Below, piece by piece: positions 44,301 to 56,370 of a DNA stretch of 64,000 bases. Position numbers and translations under genes: made by a program. Source of the DNA: Prosopocoilus inquinatus (taxonomy: Eukaryota > Arthropoda > Insecta > Coleoptera > Lucanidae); contig CM069869.1 in the NCBI GenBank assembly GCA_036172665.1, forward strand, positions 4,960,001 through 5,024,000, read 5' to 3'. Position 1 is the stretch's first letter; each line of letters starts with the position of its first letter. The notes under the pieces are model-generated. The model saw only the letters and a program-made list of their open reading frames with translations, was not told where the DNA came from and did not search any database.

Positions 44301-45113
44301 AATTTATTTTTTTAATGAATTTAAGTTCTGTATTCTACGAAAGTCTGCAGCCAACTTTGGTGAGTTGAAAGAAAAATTCATTCTTACGCACAAAGAAAGC
44401 TATTTTCTAACAAAGGCCATTTTTTTAGTTATGTACTGAATATTCGCCTTCTCTCCAGTGTCGATTATTTTCCCTTGATTTAAAATTGTCGACTTTGAAA
44501 TTGCGCAAAAAAAATCGAAAACAAGATCGTCGGAAACGTCGACGGCATTGTTTGTTCGTGTTTTGTCTTGCGTCGACTTATCATAGCTTCGCAAAGTCCG
44601 CTTCGCTTTTCAATTGTTCAATTCCTTTCTCAGGCTTTGAAACGGAAAACTCTTTTGGTTAAGGAACTTGTTCTTGCATTTTTCGATCGTTAATTATTTT
44701 CGATTGTCGATTTTCTCTTCCGTTAGTCATCCTTCATGTACCAAATTTGGCGTTATCTTTCAACCGAAATTATATCATCGATTGTTTTCCGCGGACAACA
44801 GTTTCGGCTTTAATTAAAAATTCGAATTTTGCAAACTTATTTTTCAACAAACTCTTAAACATCGCATTATTTCGATCGTCACTTGTTTTGCGTCAGTTTC
44901 TTCTTCTTTTCATTCGAAAATCTGGTCGATCGTCGGCTGTTTCACGGCCCGATTTGGCGTCACTTCTCAACGAGATCAATTGTCAGTTATTATTATAGTC
45001 TTTTATTGAAATCCGAAAGAAATCTTAAAGCGTTTTCTTTTCGTTTTTTTTTGTACAACTTATTTTTTCGACTGCCAAATCGAATAAAATTGCAGAAGTA
45101 AAGAGACAAACAA
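44301..45113. other. Unassigned sequence
   Basis: No credible gene; many TCGA-containing short strings but no clear repeat unit. Confidence 0.45.
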
Positions 45114-45116
45114 TTA

Positions 45117-45367
45117 CGTCGGCTCCATATATTGAGGTCAATATTGGTACCAACAGTGTTCGTCCAACGCGTGGATCGACAAAATAGCGTTGGAGTCAAT
45201 GCTGAAGCCAGTATTAAAACTTACCTCGCGTGTCGGTTTTTAGACGAAACAGAGCTAATGCACCAGAAATATCTATGTCGGACATGTTTATGTTGACTTT
45301 GTACGAATCCAACTGAAGTTGGCCCAAAAAACTGGAGCCAACGTTGGTCCCAATATATGAGCCGGCG
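45117..45367. mobile_element. MITE, 251 bp, TTA duplication
   Basis: TTA at 45114-45116 and 45368-45370 flank CGTCGGCTCCATATATTG on the left and its near-complement CAATATATGAGCCGGCG on the right. ACCAAC/GTTGGT pairs extend the terminal repeat. There is no coding capacity. Confidence 0.75.
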
Positions 45368-45693
45368 TTACAGGATAATCACGGCAAAACCAAATAAGAG
45401 ACATCCGTGGAGTGGATTGATTATAAGAAGTGATGGAAAAAGGAAAGATCGTGTCTCAAAATGTTTAAACCCAGAAGAAAAACAACCAGAAAGGAGACGA
45501 GAAAGATAGTCATGGATTAAAAAAAAATCATGCGGAAGGAATTAAAAATGGGGAGAAAAAAGTTAAGACAATGAAATGGTTAAACCTACCAAGATAAGGT
45601 ACCAACATAGGTAAGATACCAACGAAATGGTTAAAGCTGTAGTAAGCTGGATGTTTTTAAAAAAGTAACAAATTGTCACCGAGTTTACTCTAA

Positions 45694-45822
45694 GGCCCGG
45701 TTTCACCATCACAGTTTAACTTTAAGCTCAGTTTTATTCCTATGGAAACAATTATCCTTGGAATTGTTGCCATAGGAATAAAGCGAAGTTTAAAGTTAAA
45801 CTGTGATGGTGAAACCGGGCCT
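45694..45822. mobile_element. Foldback MITE, GGCCCGGTTT family, TAA duplication
   Basis: GGCCCGGTTTCACCATCACA on the left pairs with TGTGATGGTGAAACCGGGCC on the right, and AGTTTAACTTTAA with TTTAAAGTTAAACT. TAA at 45691-45693 and 45823-45825 is the duplication. The copy is very similar to 63508-63637 and structurally like 9622-9749. Confidence 0.9.
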
Positions 45823-45825
45823 TAA

Positions 45826-46115
45826 ACGAATAGCCTCCAATCTTACTTGGACCTGGTGACAAGTCTGCGCTGGGTTTTTCCCCAGCGTTTCCCCTCGACT
45901 AGCTACACCGAGAATGAACATTTCCCTTCACGTACATACAACGGATATTAAATTTTGTTCGGGGTTGATATTAACGCTATGGAAAGAACCCTAAATAAGC
46001 TGTAATTTCCTGAAATTTGTTCAGTATTAAAAAAAAATAGTACTTATCTGACGGGTTAATTTAGCAATTCCTGTTAAATTAAGTTAAATTTCACGCAGTG
46101 ACGTAGAAACGCCGC
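45826..46115. other. Unassigned sequence
   Basis: No feature recognised. Confidence 0.5.
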
Positions 46116-46316
46116 CGCGAACGTTTGAGTATTTTTATTCAAAGAAAATTTTCAAAGTCGATTTTAAGACACATAATTACAACCGCGAACATTTGAGTTT
46201 TTTGTTCAAAGGTAATTTTCAAAGTCGATTTTAAGATACATAATTACAACCGCGAACATTTAAGTTTTTTGTTCAAAGGAAATCTTCAAAGCCGATTTTA
46301 AGATACATAAATGCGG
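46116..46316. repeat. Three-copy tandem array, 67-68 bp period
   Basis: CGCGAACGTTTGAGT / CGCGAACATTTGAGT / CGCGAACATTTAAGT begin units at 46116, 46184 and 46251. Each contains TTCAAAG.CGATTTTAAGA. The second and third copies are the most similar. Confidence 0.88.
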
Positions 46317-48482
46317 AAGCCACATACGAATTTTAAATTGCCGAAATCTCGGTCGTTACTTCTTCTCAACTCAAGTCTGGTGGTTTCGCCGACATCTTAC
46401 ATAGAATCACATAATTGAAAACTCATGGAATCATATAATTGAAAGCTCCACGACTCCCAAGCGGGGTTACTTTCCCGCGTAATTCTCAGAGAGACAGAGA
46501 CGTAAATTAGTCCGGGTTTTAAATAAATCTAAGTGATAAGTCAACATGAGCTTTAGAGGCATTTTGATTTTAAATTTTCAGACTGAAATTTCTGCATCCT
46601 CTATTATTAGACAATTATGATACATGTTTTTTTTTTTTGTTTTAATATTTAGAATTATTCACTGATGTTACACTAACCTGTAAATTGGGAGGACAATGAT
46701 CCAGGAGTTCAAGCATATGCCTTATGTTTTGGGCGTCCTGAATAACGAAATTCAGTTCCATATCAAACTCGCCACCAACCAGCTGAAACCAAACAAAACA
46801 ATATTAATTAAGGCGCAAACAATACGGTTAATTAAGTCGCTCGCGCGCAAGCATTCAAACTGCACGGAAACATCCCCCCGATTTCAGAGCTGCGTTTTCA
46901 GCGAGAACAGAAAGCACGTGTAATTTTGTATTTTTCTTTTTTTTTTTTGTTCGCACGGTAGAACAGGACAAGTGGCGGAGCAGCATCGAGCGCGAACGGC
47001 GCATATTTCAATGTTATTTAGAACAACGGGAAGACTCCGTGATGATAACTAGCAATTTATCAGAGGAATGGCAATAAATCAACAAACTGCGAATGCTACA
47101 TTACGAAAGATTTGCAGTCTTCTGATGTATAGGCAATAAATTCTGGCATCAAGTCAGTTTAAATTTGCAAATGTAATACCCCCCATAAATTGTACATAGT
47201 TTTTTTTTATTTTCAGTAGGATTGATCATGCAATGCAGGAAATACTGCAAATTCATAATCAACCCCCGGAAAAATATATTTTAAAGCCACGCTCCGCCTA
47301 CTATCCATATTCGGCGGTACGTAGCGCAAGCACTGATACAAATCTGGAGTTAATTCTAACATTTTTTGGACGCCAGGGAACATTTTTTCGGTGTTCCCTC
47401 GCGTCCATCCGTTTGCGGAGTTATGAAAAACGGAGTTAGTATGTTTACCCTTTAAACGTATGTAGTAGAGCAGAGTTAAGCTTATCCTTGTTGGAGTAAA
47501 CACTCACTTTTAGATACAATTTAGTCGGAAAAAGAGAACAGTAACGCCAAATTAGATGAAGATTAACAACTTTTCAGATAAAACTTTCTCCATATTTAAC
47601 ACCGAATGGGCAGATTACAATTAATCCCGAAAATTTTTATATGTGTGTAGCAACTTACCATGTAGATTACTTTTCACATCAAATAAAATAGCGCGTACTT
47701 CTGTAGTTCAGTTTTCATTATAAAAAAAAATCATCGAATTCTTCCCCCAAACAAATAAGTGGACAGACAAAGTATTCAACACTGCGTTTATCAAATGCCA
47801 AGAGAGAGAATATGTAGTCGATCAGCGTTTTAGTTTGTAACAGTCAGCTGAAGCGGTCGCAGTTTATGCGGGTGCAAAGGTTTCAGGATTTGCTTTAAGC
47901 GCGACGCTCCGCTTCTTTAATAAAAAAAATATGTGTGACCGGCTCCTGCTCATAATAAACACGAATCAATTATTGTTCACAGTATTCCAAAACAACTTTA
48001 TTGCACAAACGAATAACTCAATTTTCTCTTGTTTAGATATCTTTCGTTTACTGTATTTTAATTCAGCAATTCGACAGTAACGTTTATAAATTAAAAACTG
48101 CGGAAAATTGCGTAATATTTTCAAACTTAAACATAACGTCATTAAATTATTCATTCATCGAGTGTAAAACTGTAAACATGCAAAGTGTGTACAATCGCCG
48201 GCAAAAAGTTCCAATGATTTTCTTTTTCTTTTTGCATTTTGCACGTATCAAAGCACAGGACTTTTCCGCAGCTGCTCCAGTTCCTCGCACTTTTATTTTT
48301 CTTTCCGACCGAATAAATTGCGTTGGGAGAGTTCCTTTACTTCGGAATAAAAACACACTAACCTGTGTTACTGGGCGCATTTTAAACAGAAAAATATCAT
48401 TTTTACGTTTCCCCCCTAGGTTGGGAGGGTGACGACGTTGAAGACAGCAGCGTGCTTCGAAAAGCTCCGGCAATATTTCGAA
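46317..48482. other. Unassigned sequence
   Basis: No credible gene. Opposite-strand frames at 47213-47503 and 48147-48680 have no domain, and the second runs into the terminal repeat of the DNA element at 48483. Confidence 0.45.
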
Positions 48483-49486
48483 TATACCGGGTGTAATCAA
48501 ATTAGTTTCACATATTAATACTGCAAGTTCCTCGTCATTAATGCCGCAATTATCAAAGGTATAACTCAAAAATAAAAAAAATGACCTACTAAAGGAGAAT
48601 TGGTACATTTGTTTGAGAACTTCTGGTCCATCGTGCGTAAAGACATCATAAAATAAAACTCCAGCAAAAGGCAAGGTCAAGTGCTTGATCGCATTTTTAA
48701 AAGCTGTAATGTTTTATGTAAACAATATCAAATTCATAGTGTCCCGGTGGTTGCCCACGTGTGCAATTTGATTAAAGAAGACCATTTTAAATCTACTCTC
48801 ACTGATTATAGAATTAAATTTGTTTTATTAGATAATCGACAATAATTAGATCTTAGTATGAATTACATAAACATAAACTTTATTCTTTATTGAATAACTA
48901 AAAAATCTTCAATAACGACAAGTCTAAATAAATAAATACGTAAAATAAACAAGCATAAAAGATAGGTTCTTTGTCAGATACTCCTCGATGTCATTTATTT
49001 GCACAGTGTAAACAAAACAAAATAATCAAACCATAAATGAAGGGACGATGGATACCGACGTGCGTTGTTTACGATAATTTTTAGAATGTTACCTTAAATA
49101 TTTTTATTTCCTAGCTTTTACTTATTGTTACACTATTGTCAGCAGAAAATGAACTTAATTAATCCAGTAAGTAATTCCACAAACGTGATGGATGTTTAAT
49201 TTCTCTTGGTATGGAATTGCTGAGCAAAGACTTTATTGACACAGTGCCCTTCATTTCGATGACGCTTTATTGCTTTATGTTTTGTTTATAATGTAATGTT
49301 TTGCTTAGAAAAATCCACACACGATCGGTCAGAGATTCTCAAACAAAAAGACTCCGGACTCTTCTGGGGCTTTAATTTCTTACATTCTTCACCCAAAAGA
49401 ATAAGATATGCAGAATTCGTTTTCTTAAGTCATGAAGAACTTACAGTTTTAATATGTGAAACTTATTTGATGACACCCTGTATATA
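48483..49486. mobile_element. Non-autonomous DNA transposon, copy B
   Basis: The ends TATACCGGGTGTAATCAA and, inverted, TATACAGGGTGTCATCAA match copy A at 36313-37463. The internal order is reversed relative to copy A, so the insertion is in the opposite orientation. The translated ends give the misleading EELAVLICET / EELTVLICET peptides in open frames on both sides. Confidence 0.7.
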
Positions 49487-49499
49487 TCAAGCTCCAGTT

Positions 49500-49990
49500 G
49501 TGTTAGGACATGGTCTTTCTTCGACTGGACTAATTTCCGGCGAATTGTTACGGTTTAATTCCCTGGTTCTTTTAAATACTTATGTGTGGTACATTTTGGT
49601 TGTTGACCGTTGGCCACACTGTTCGCCTTCGGTTTAGGCGCGTCGATATTACGCTCTCGTTGGGTCGCGTTATCTGTAACTGTAATCTGATTCGCCGCTA
49701 TTTCTGGTCACTTGCTCTATCACCAATTGGCATTACGCCAGCAAGAGGTATTTCGTGAATTGTAGTAATCAAATATGCAAAATTCGAATCAGCTGCAGTG
49801 ATAACTGGTATTATTTGTGCTTCGTGAACCTGTGGAGTTGTCCCATGCTTACATTAGATTTCCTTGTTCCCAGAGAAAAATCCGCTTATTTATTTTCTCT
49901 CTGGTCAACTGTCTTTTGATAATATTTTTCCGTTTATTATCTACCTAATCTGATTGGCCGACGTTGTGTTAGTGAGAGAATTTATTTCCG
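49500..49990. repeat. Unknown dispersed repeat, partial copy 1
   Basis: 49540-49670 resembles 54325-54455 (shared TTTAATTCCCTG, GTTGTTGACC, GGCCACACTGTTCG, TTTTACGCTCTC or its one-base variant). 49850-49940 resembles 55448-55610 (TTAGATTTCCTTGTTCCCA, ATCCGCTTATTTA, ATTTTTCCGTTT). Confidence 0.55.
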
Positions 49991-50282
49991 GCCTCTTGTT
50001 CTGTCGCCATTAGGCATTACGAAGTACAGGCACGTATATACTATCTCATTTTGTCGATACCTAGACGTGTGCAGGAGTGTACTCAGCTACGGGGTCGCCA
50101 AACACATTATTATTTTTTTTTGTACTGTATGTTTACATTTTTTGCAAATTTTATCGTTTCATTCTCGATGTAAGACTACCACATTGCCAAAAAATTATTC
50201 CTTCTAGATGTAACATTTCTAATGTCACTGAGTATAATTAAGAAAAATGTAGCGCATTATAACACAAAGTCTAAAAATATAT

Positions 50283-50660
50283 TGTTACGGTCAGATTCCT
50301 GTAATTACTTCGGTGTTGGTCTCCTTTCTTTTCCCTCGCGCTCTTATGTCCCCGATATTTAGATGTCGCCTATTGTCCCATGTTGTAACGGCTATTTGAT
50401 CGCGTTGCGATGGGAATGGGAGAGAGCGCAAGCGGGGACGCGTCGAGTACAGCTGAATTATCGCCCACAGCGCGGCGTGTGTAGCCGGTTTACAAGTTTG
50501 AGTGTGGATTGTCCGAATTTCGGCCCGCATTTTTGTGGATTTTCTTCACCGTTATATTCTCCCCGAGTGTCAAGCGGGGATCGCATTCTTCTGATCTGGA
50601 CGGCGATAATTGGCAAGCCTTCAGCACCTACGTTACGTAGGGTGAGTTGATTATAATAAA
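50283..50660 (+). other. GC-richer island, unassigned
   Basis: CpG-rich relative to its surroundings. It is open for 95 codons on the plus strand (50363-50650), ending just before GGTGAGTTG, which would fit a splice donor. There is no domain and no upstream promoter I can defend. It could be an LTR, a first exon of an unseen gene, or neither. Confidence 0.3.
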
Positions 50661-51399
50661 AAAAATTAATCAAAATTTACGATTAAAAAAATTAAATAAA
50701 TTAATGACGTAGATTGATCCAAGACAAATACTTAAGAATTTGACGATTTAAATTTGTATCATCGAAGGTCGAAAAAAAAAATAGAGTTCGAAGCAAGATA
50801 AAATGTATGTTCAGATTGGCTCTTCAATACCGTTCCGATTTTTGGCGAAAAGTTTTCTTATCCTTAGGAGGAAACGGGACTTTATTTTCGGAACAGCTTC
50901 CGGGCACTTTTGGTCCGAGGAATGTTGTGACCAAGGACTTTTTTCGGAACACGTGAGTAAAATGATGTCCTTCGAGCGACCACACCGGTCGGAATTAATT
51001 TTTGTCGGCAATTAATCAAGAGCTCTCCTTGAAAGTCTGCATTTTACAAATACAAAATTAGAATTTGGTAAAAAAAATTGAAAGGAAAGATAAGCTTACC
51101 CTGCGATTATCAGGAGTTTCACGAAAATAAGAACTTATTCAAATATTCTGCCGTAAATAACACGAAGGCGGTGGGTTGGAAAAGATCGAGGAAAAATTCT
51201 TCAAGCTGTTAGCAGCAAAAAACCCCACTTTGAGGGGTCATGTTCCGAGACTTAATTAATTAATAATTTCAGCAGGAATAAGGAAATTATTGCCTATATG
51301 TTAGGCTTATTTTGGCCAAGAAAATATGCGTAAAATTGAAATGTTACTTCAGCGAATTGTTATTTATTGGGCAATATGGGGAGTTGTAATAAACAGCTT
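50661..51399. other. Unassigned sequence
   Basis: No credible gene; complementary open frames at 50803-51015 lack domains. Confidence 0.5.
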
Positions 51400-52270
51400 A
51401 ATCCAAGTGACCGTTAAACAGTCAGGAATTTATGGTGACGACATTCCAAAGAACCACGCTTATATTAGATTTCCTTGTTCCCACAGTCTCTCAGCAATAC
51501 CTTTCCGTTTGCTATCTACCTTTTTCGGCGTCGTTTGAGGGTGACGCCGTATAGCGTCCTACTAGAAGGTCATAGTTTCACGCGACGTAGCACCAGTTCA
51601 GTGAACCGCCACGAGAGGTAGCTACGGCATCTGACACTTGAACGAAACCGACAGATGAACAGGATACAGTATAACCAATTTTCGGACCACAAAACCGTAA
51701 CCATCGATTAATAATGTTATTTGCTTAATGCGTGTTGCCTATTACTCAGTTATTTCGGCATATGTGAGTGCACCAAAGTTAATTATCTCATTGAGTAAAT
51801 TGCAGTTAAGTTTTGCTTGCAAATAACAAGTTACCGTTTCAAGTACTGTGAAGATCTGCATTAGTTGACGGTTAATATCAGTTAGCAAGTTACGTATAGT
51901 TCTCGCCTCGTCCGTACGTTAACTCAAACTTAATTAAGTGACATTGCAAGTACAATTGGTGTACGTTAATATACGATTTAAGTAAGTGCTGTTATTTTTT
52001 TGTGGCGACGAACCAAATTATTTTAAATGCACAATTGTTATATCCTCCTGAAAGTTTTCGATATTTTAGCGCACGCTGCGACCCTTGGAGGACGGAATCC
52101 GCAGTGCATTTTATCAGCTGGAGGTTGTTTTTCTAGCGCCCTGGAGCTTTTGACCGCGCACTTTCTTCAACTGATTAGTAGCTCAGGACAGCTGAATTGT
52201 TTATTCTAGCGCTAGCTTTCCACCCTTCTAGTTAATTATTCAGGAGCTAAAGTAAATTTATTCAGGTGGT
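51400..52270. repeat. Unknown dispersed repeat, copy 2 (about 0.85 kb)
   Basis: Matches 55400-56370 in the same order and orientation over most of its length. Shared strings include TGAACGAAACCGACAG, CCATCGATTAATAATGTTAT, TATTACTCAGTTATTT, AATAACAAGTTA and GCGCACGCTGCGACCCTTGG. Similarity is roughly 75-85% by eye with indels. Both copies contain a short ORF at the same place (52027-52209, 56132-56320). Confidence 0.75.
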
Positions 52271-54309
52271 GGTAGTAGATTTTATCCGACAAGTTCATAG
52301 TAGCTTACGAAACATATAATCCCGACGTTTCGCTATAGTTTGACATTTTTTATTATTTTGTTTACAAATTCACGCTTAAACAAAAGTGGAAAATTTTAGC
52401 CCATTCATAATTTATAAAACATCCAAAACCACCTGCTAAATAAAATATTGCGGCTTTACACAGAAAATGAAGCGCTCCGCGGAGATTTCAAGCGTAATTG
52501 CCATTATTAATGAGCGCATTATTAGCCCAGAGCTTTATAAGTGATTAATTAAAACCAAATATGTAATTGGCCGCAACGGGAGTTGCCCGGCCAAGTTTTA
52601 AGACCGGCTTATCTCCCGAGATCGACGGCTTATTTACGGCAATATTTCGGGGGAACTTAATAAAACGCTCCTCGCTACGCCACTGGGTCCCTCTGCGAAA
52701 TCCGCCGCGCGCGCGAGGTCAGCGCCTAGCCTAAAAGCGTAACAAAGGCCCCCGTTAGTTATTAATGAGCGCGAGAAGGATGTTCATCCTGCTAAAAGGA
52801 AATAAATTAATTTCCTCCGCTTGTTATTTATTTTCCCTTGAGATTTGTGTGCTGTTTTTTAAAGCATTTATTAAAACGTTCGGGGTAATGACGCGATTAC
52901 ATAAATAATGAGATGCTGTGATTAATATTTAGTTTCCTCTAAATTTTTTCAAAGGTCACGTCTTTAGTTATATAGAAACTCTTCCAGCCATACTTCCAGT
53001 GTACCACCCTCAATAGCTGTAAGCCACAAAAAAAAAAACAAATTAAAAAATGCTGTACCGCTAATTGAAAATTTAAAATCACTCTGAACGTTCATTAAAT
53101 TGATAATCCTTTATACTTATGAGCGAGCTTCTCATTACTGGACAAGCGCTAGGTTATATTTTTCTTTGTTTTTGAATCGTTGCAGTGTCTTCACCTAGCT
53201 CTTAGTGTTAGTCGTCCTACTCGGAGTGATCTTCAATCAAGGTTAGATATTTACATCCAATAGGAGCAAGTCCTTAGGTGTTGTGCCTTTTTGGGGGCTT
53301 TTTTGTGTTGCTTAATCACTGAGAGGCGGAAATAAATTTTCTACGCCTACCTGTGCACACCGCTATTTTTCCACGCCGTCTCCACTGAGTGGGCAGCTCA
53401 CTTTTTTTTTCAACATCAATAATCTGAACCCAGAGGTGACAACCGACTTCAATTCGGGGGCTCCATTTACATGTTACGAAAATGTAGTTAACGTTAATAT
53501 ACCACTTAAAAGGCAAAAACGAATATTTCACTTTTAATCATTGTTTTTTTTTTTAGATCAGATAGAATTAATTTGAGAAGCTTGAAATCACTCTGTCATA
53601 GTGTGCTGACAAAATAAAAATAATTATCAAATCTTACGGTCGGAAAGAGAATAACAAATGATGACAATTACTTTGTAGAAAACCTCCAGCCACTGTAATA
53701 AATACGAAAGGGCTAATGTGGCCACATCCCTCTGGAAATTCTTCACGGGACGTGATTAATTTTCAATATCTCTAACGCGAAAAGCACAGTCGGGGCCTCT
53801 TCCGCTATCAATTTGGAGCCAGTTCAAATAAGGTCTGCCAGCCAGATGAAGTATGTCCTGAATCGCATTATCCTAACAAGCCTGATCCTAATTACGTCCG
53901 GACGGCTCTGTATTATTTTAACAGGCGGGCCCGCCTCATGAATATGGCCAGTCTACTGTATACATTCGAATATATACGCCTTGCTCGATTGTTTAATTTT
54001 CTCGATACGATGAACGTGTGCAAATGCCGTGTGTATAAATTATCTCATATCGGGGAAGTACACAAAACTCTGTTTGTGTTTCCGGATTCGCATGGATGTC
54101 ACTCGTACACGACCAAAACAAACACCAACAGAAACAGGATTTAACCGGAAATGAAATAATGCGTTTTTTAAATTTTCACAGTATCCGGTGTCTCTTGCAA
54201 TCGACTGGTGAAACAGAGTTAGTGTTCAACTGTCGTGGATTATAATTTCTATTCGGTGTTGCAACATCTTGAAGAAATCGTCCGAGACAACATCTTTTTG
54301 GTTTCCATG
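52271..54309. other. Unassigned, with two GC-rich islands
   Basis: 52440-52860 and 53690-53960 are CpG-richer, with long AATTAATT- and TTAATGAGCGC-type strings. They show no open frame with a domain, and their texture is that of conserved non-coding sequence. Nothing else is recognised; short frames at 53316-54144 lack domains. Confidence 0.45.
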
Positions 54310-54480
54310 CAAATTACAGGGTGAATCTGTTACAGTTTTAATTCCCTGACTCTTTTGAATATTCACGTGTTGTACGTTTTTGTTGTTGACCACTGGCCAC
54401 ACTGTTCGTTTCCGGTTTAGACGCATTGATTTTACGCTCTCATTGGGTCTGAAAGTCAAGTTGCTCTTGCTCGAACTTAG
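54310..54480. repeat. Unknown dispersed repeat, fragment
   Basis: Similar to 49540-49670; see that entry. It lies about 0.9 kb upstream of the copy starting near 55400. Confidence 0.55.
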
Positions 54481-55399
54481 CAGAAGAACTTATCTACGGC
54501 TCCGCCGGAATCTGCCCTTACACCTTCAGCGAGTTTTGGGTTAGTTTAAACCCTCATTCGAAGCCTGAGCAGTTAGTATACTCAGGTAAATTGAGCGAAT
54601 TTCGTCTGTCCATTATGGACGCTAACGGCTTTCTTCTTTTTAGGCTTTCAGTTGCAGTTTCAGTTTTAATCTCGCTTTACACTTTCTACTTTCTACACAT
54701 CTCCTGGGCTCACGGCGAAACTCTCCCGCTCTCGAACATACCATCAGGTGACGCTGCCCCATCGACTCCGTACCGGGGACATAACCCGACCACCGCAGCA
54801 ATAAGTTTGACATTCAACTTCGTGAGTCAATCACGTTTTTTTCTTTTACTTAACGATTTTGTTATCACGTTTCGATGAATGCATGCCCTTTACGGAGAGC
54901 GAATTTTTGCTGAACTCATAAATTATCGATACTTTATACGTATGGTGTAAGTAGCAGTAATCATAACGTATTGTTTACTTTCGTTTTATCTACTGATACC
55001 GTGCATAGTGTCTGCATTTCATTTTTGTTGTAGTTAAATGAAACCCGAATCTTGCAGATTTATGTGTCTCGTTCCTATTCTACCTTCGTCTATGAGTGAG
55101 ATACGCGCAGCCTCAAGTTTTGTTTGGGACCTTCTGCAATCACTACGTCAGTCCGGGGACGCTGTCGAAGTGTTTTTAGGCAATCAGCTTGGGTTGAGTC
55201 CGTACTGGCGCTCGAATACCTTACCATTATAATATTACCCATCCTCATTTTCGCTGTGGCTAGCCGAGGGGAAAAGTTAGTGAAAGACCCAGCGCGCACT
55301 TGTCACAAGGATAGGTTAAGATTGGAGGCTGTTCGCTTTAGAGTAAATTCGGTGACATCGTGAACCCGGAGTGTTGTTATAAATAGTTTGTTCCAAGTG
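54481..55399. other. Unassigned; open frame 54591-54878
   Basis: A 95-codon plus-strand frame begins with a hydrophobic stretch (FLLFRLSVAVSVLISLYTFYF) that could be a membrane or signal segment. There is no family match, and it may belong to the dispersed repeat. The 55038-55363 frames overlap each other on both strands. Confidence 0.25.
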
Positions 55400-56370
55400 G
55401 ATCTATCGTTAAACAGTCAGGTATTTATGGTGACGACATTGCAGAGACCCACGCTTATATTTGAGTTCCTTGTTCCCACAGAGACATTCCAAAGACCCAA
55501 TCTTATATTAGATTTCTTTGTTCCCATTGAGATATCCGCTTATTTAGTTCCTCCCTGGTATCGTTTTTCGAATCTTCAGTCTTTCGACAATATTTCTCCG
55601 TTTGCAGTCTACCTGTTGGAACGTCATTTGAGGGACGACGCCTTAGAGCGTAATAGTAGAAGGACATCGTTCCACGAGACGGAGCGCCAGCTCAGCGAAC
55701 CGCCACAAGAGATCGCTACGACGTCTGACATTTGAACGAAACCGACAGGTGTTTGACAACAACAATATAACCAACTTTCACACCACAAAACCGTAGCCAT
55801 CGATTAATAATGTTATTTGGTTAATGCATGTCACCTATTACTCAGTTATTTAGGCACTTGTGAGAGTATCAGAGTTATTTATCGTACTGAGTAATCCGTA
55901 GTTAAGTTTTGTTTGTAAATAACAAGTTATCGTTTCACATATTGTGAAAATTTATATTATTTTTTAGCTAAAAGCAGTTAACAGTTTAAATTGCGTATAG
56001 TAAACGCCTCGTGCGTACGTCTGGCCTCTTTAACTTAAACTCGAGTGTCGGAGTGAATTTAAGTTGTGACTAGTAATATATGATTTAAGTACGTACTGTT
56101 TCTTTTGTGGCGATGAATCAAATTAGTTTATATGCACGAGTGTTACATCCACCTGAAGGTTTCCGAAATTTTAGCGCACGCTGCGACCCTTGGAGGACGG
56201 GATCAGCAGTGCGTGTCATCAGCTGAAGGTTATTCTCCTGGCGCCTTGGACCTTTTGACCCCGCCCTTTCTTCAACTGAATACTACCTCGGGACAGCTGA
56301 CTTGTCTTTCTCAGCGCTAGCTTCCCACCATTTTCGTTATTTATTGAGGAGCTCAGGTTGTAGCAAATCA
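55400..56370. repeat. Unknown dispersed repeat, copy 3 (about 0.95 kb)
   Basis: Direct, diverged duplicate of 51400-52270, about 4 kb away. It includes the duplicated short string CTTATATT.GA.TTCCTTGTTCCCA near its start and the 62-codon open frame at 56132-56320. Confidence 0.75.

Noticed and set aside
48147..48680. 177-codon minus-strand ORF
   Set aside because: It spans unique sequence and the terminal repeat of a DNA transposon; the peptide EELAVLICETN is translated terminal repeat, as also seen at 49296-49637.
52027..52209. Small conserved protein shared with 56132-56320
   Set aside because: Differences include many amino-acid changes and the whole surrounding 0.9 kb is duplicated, so conservation is explained by the repeat.
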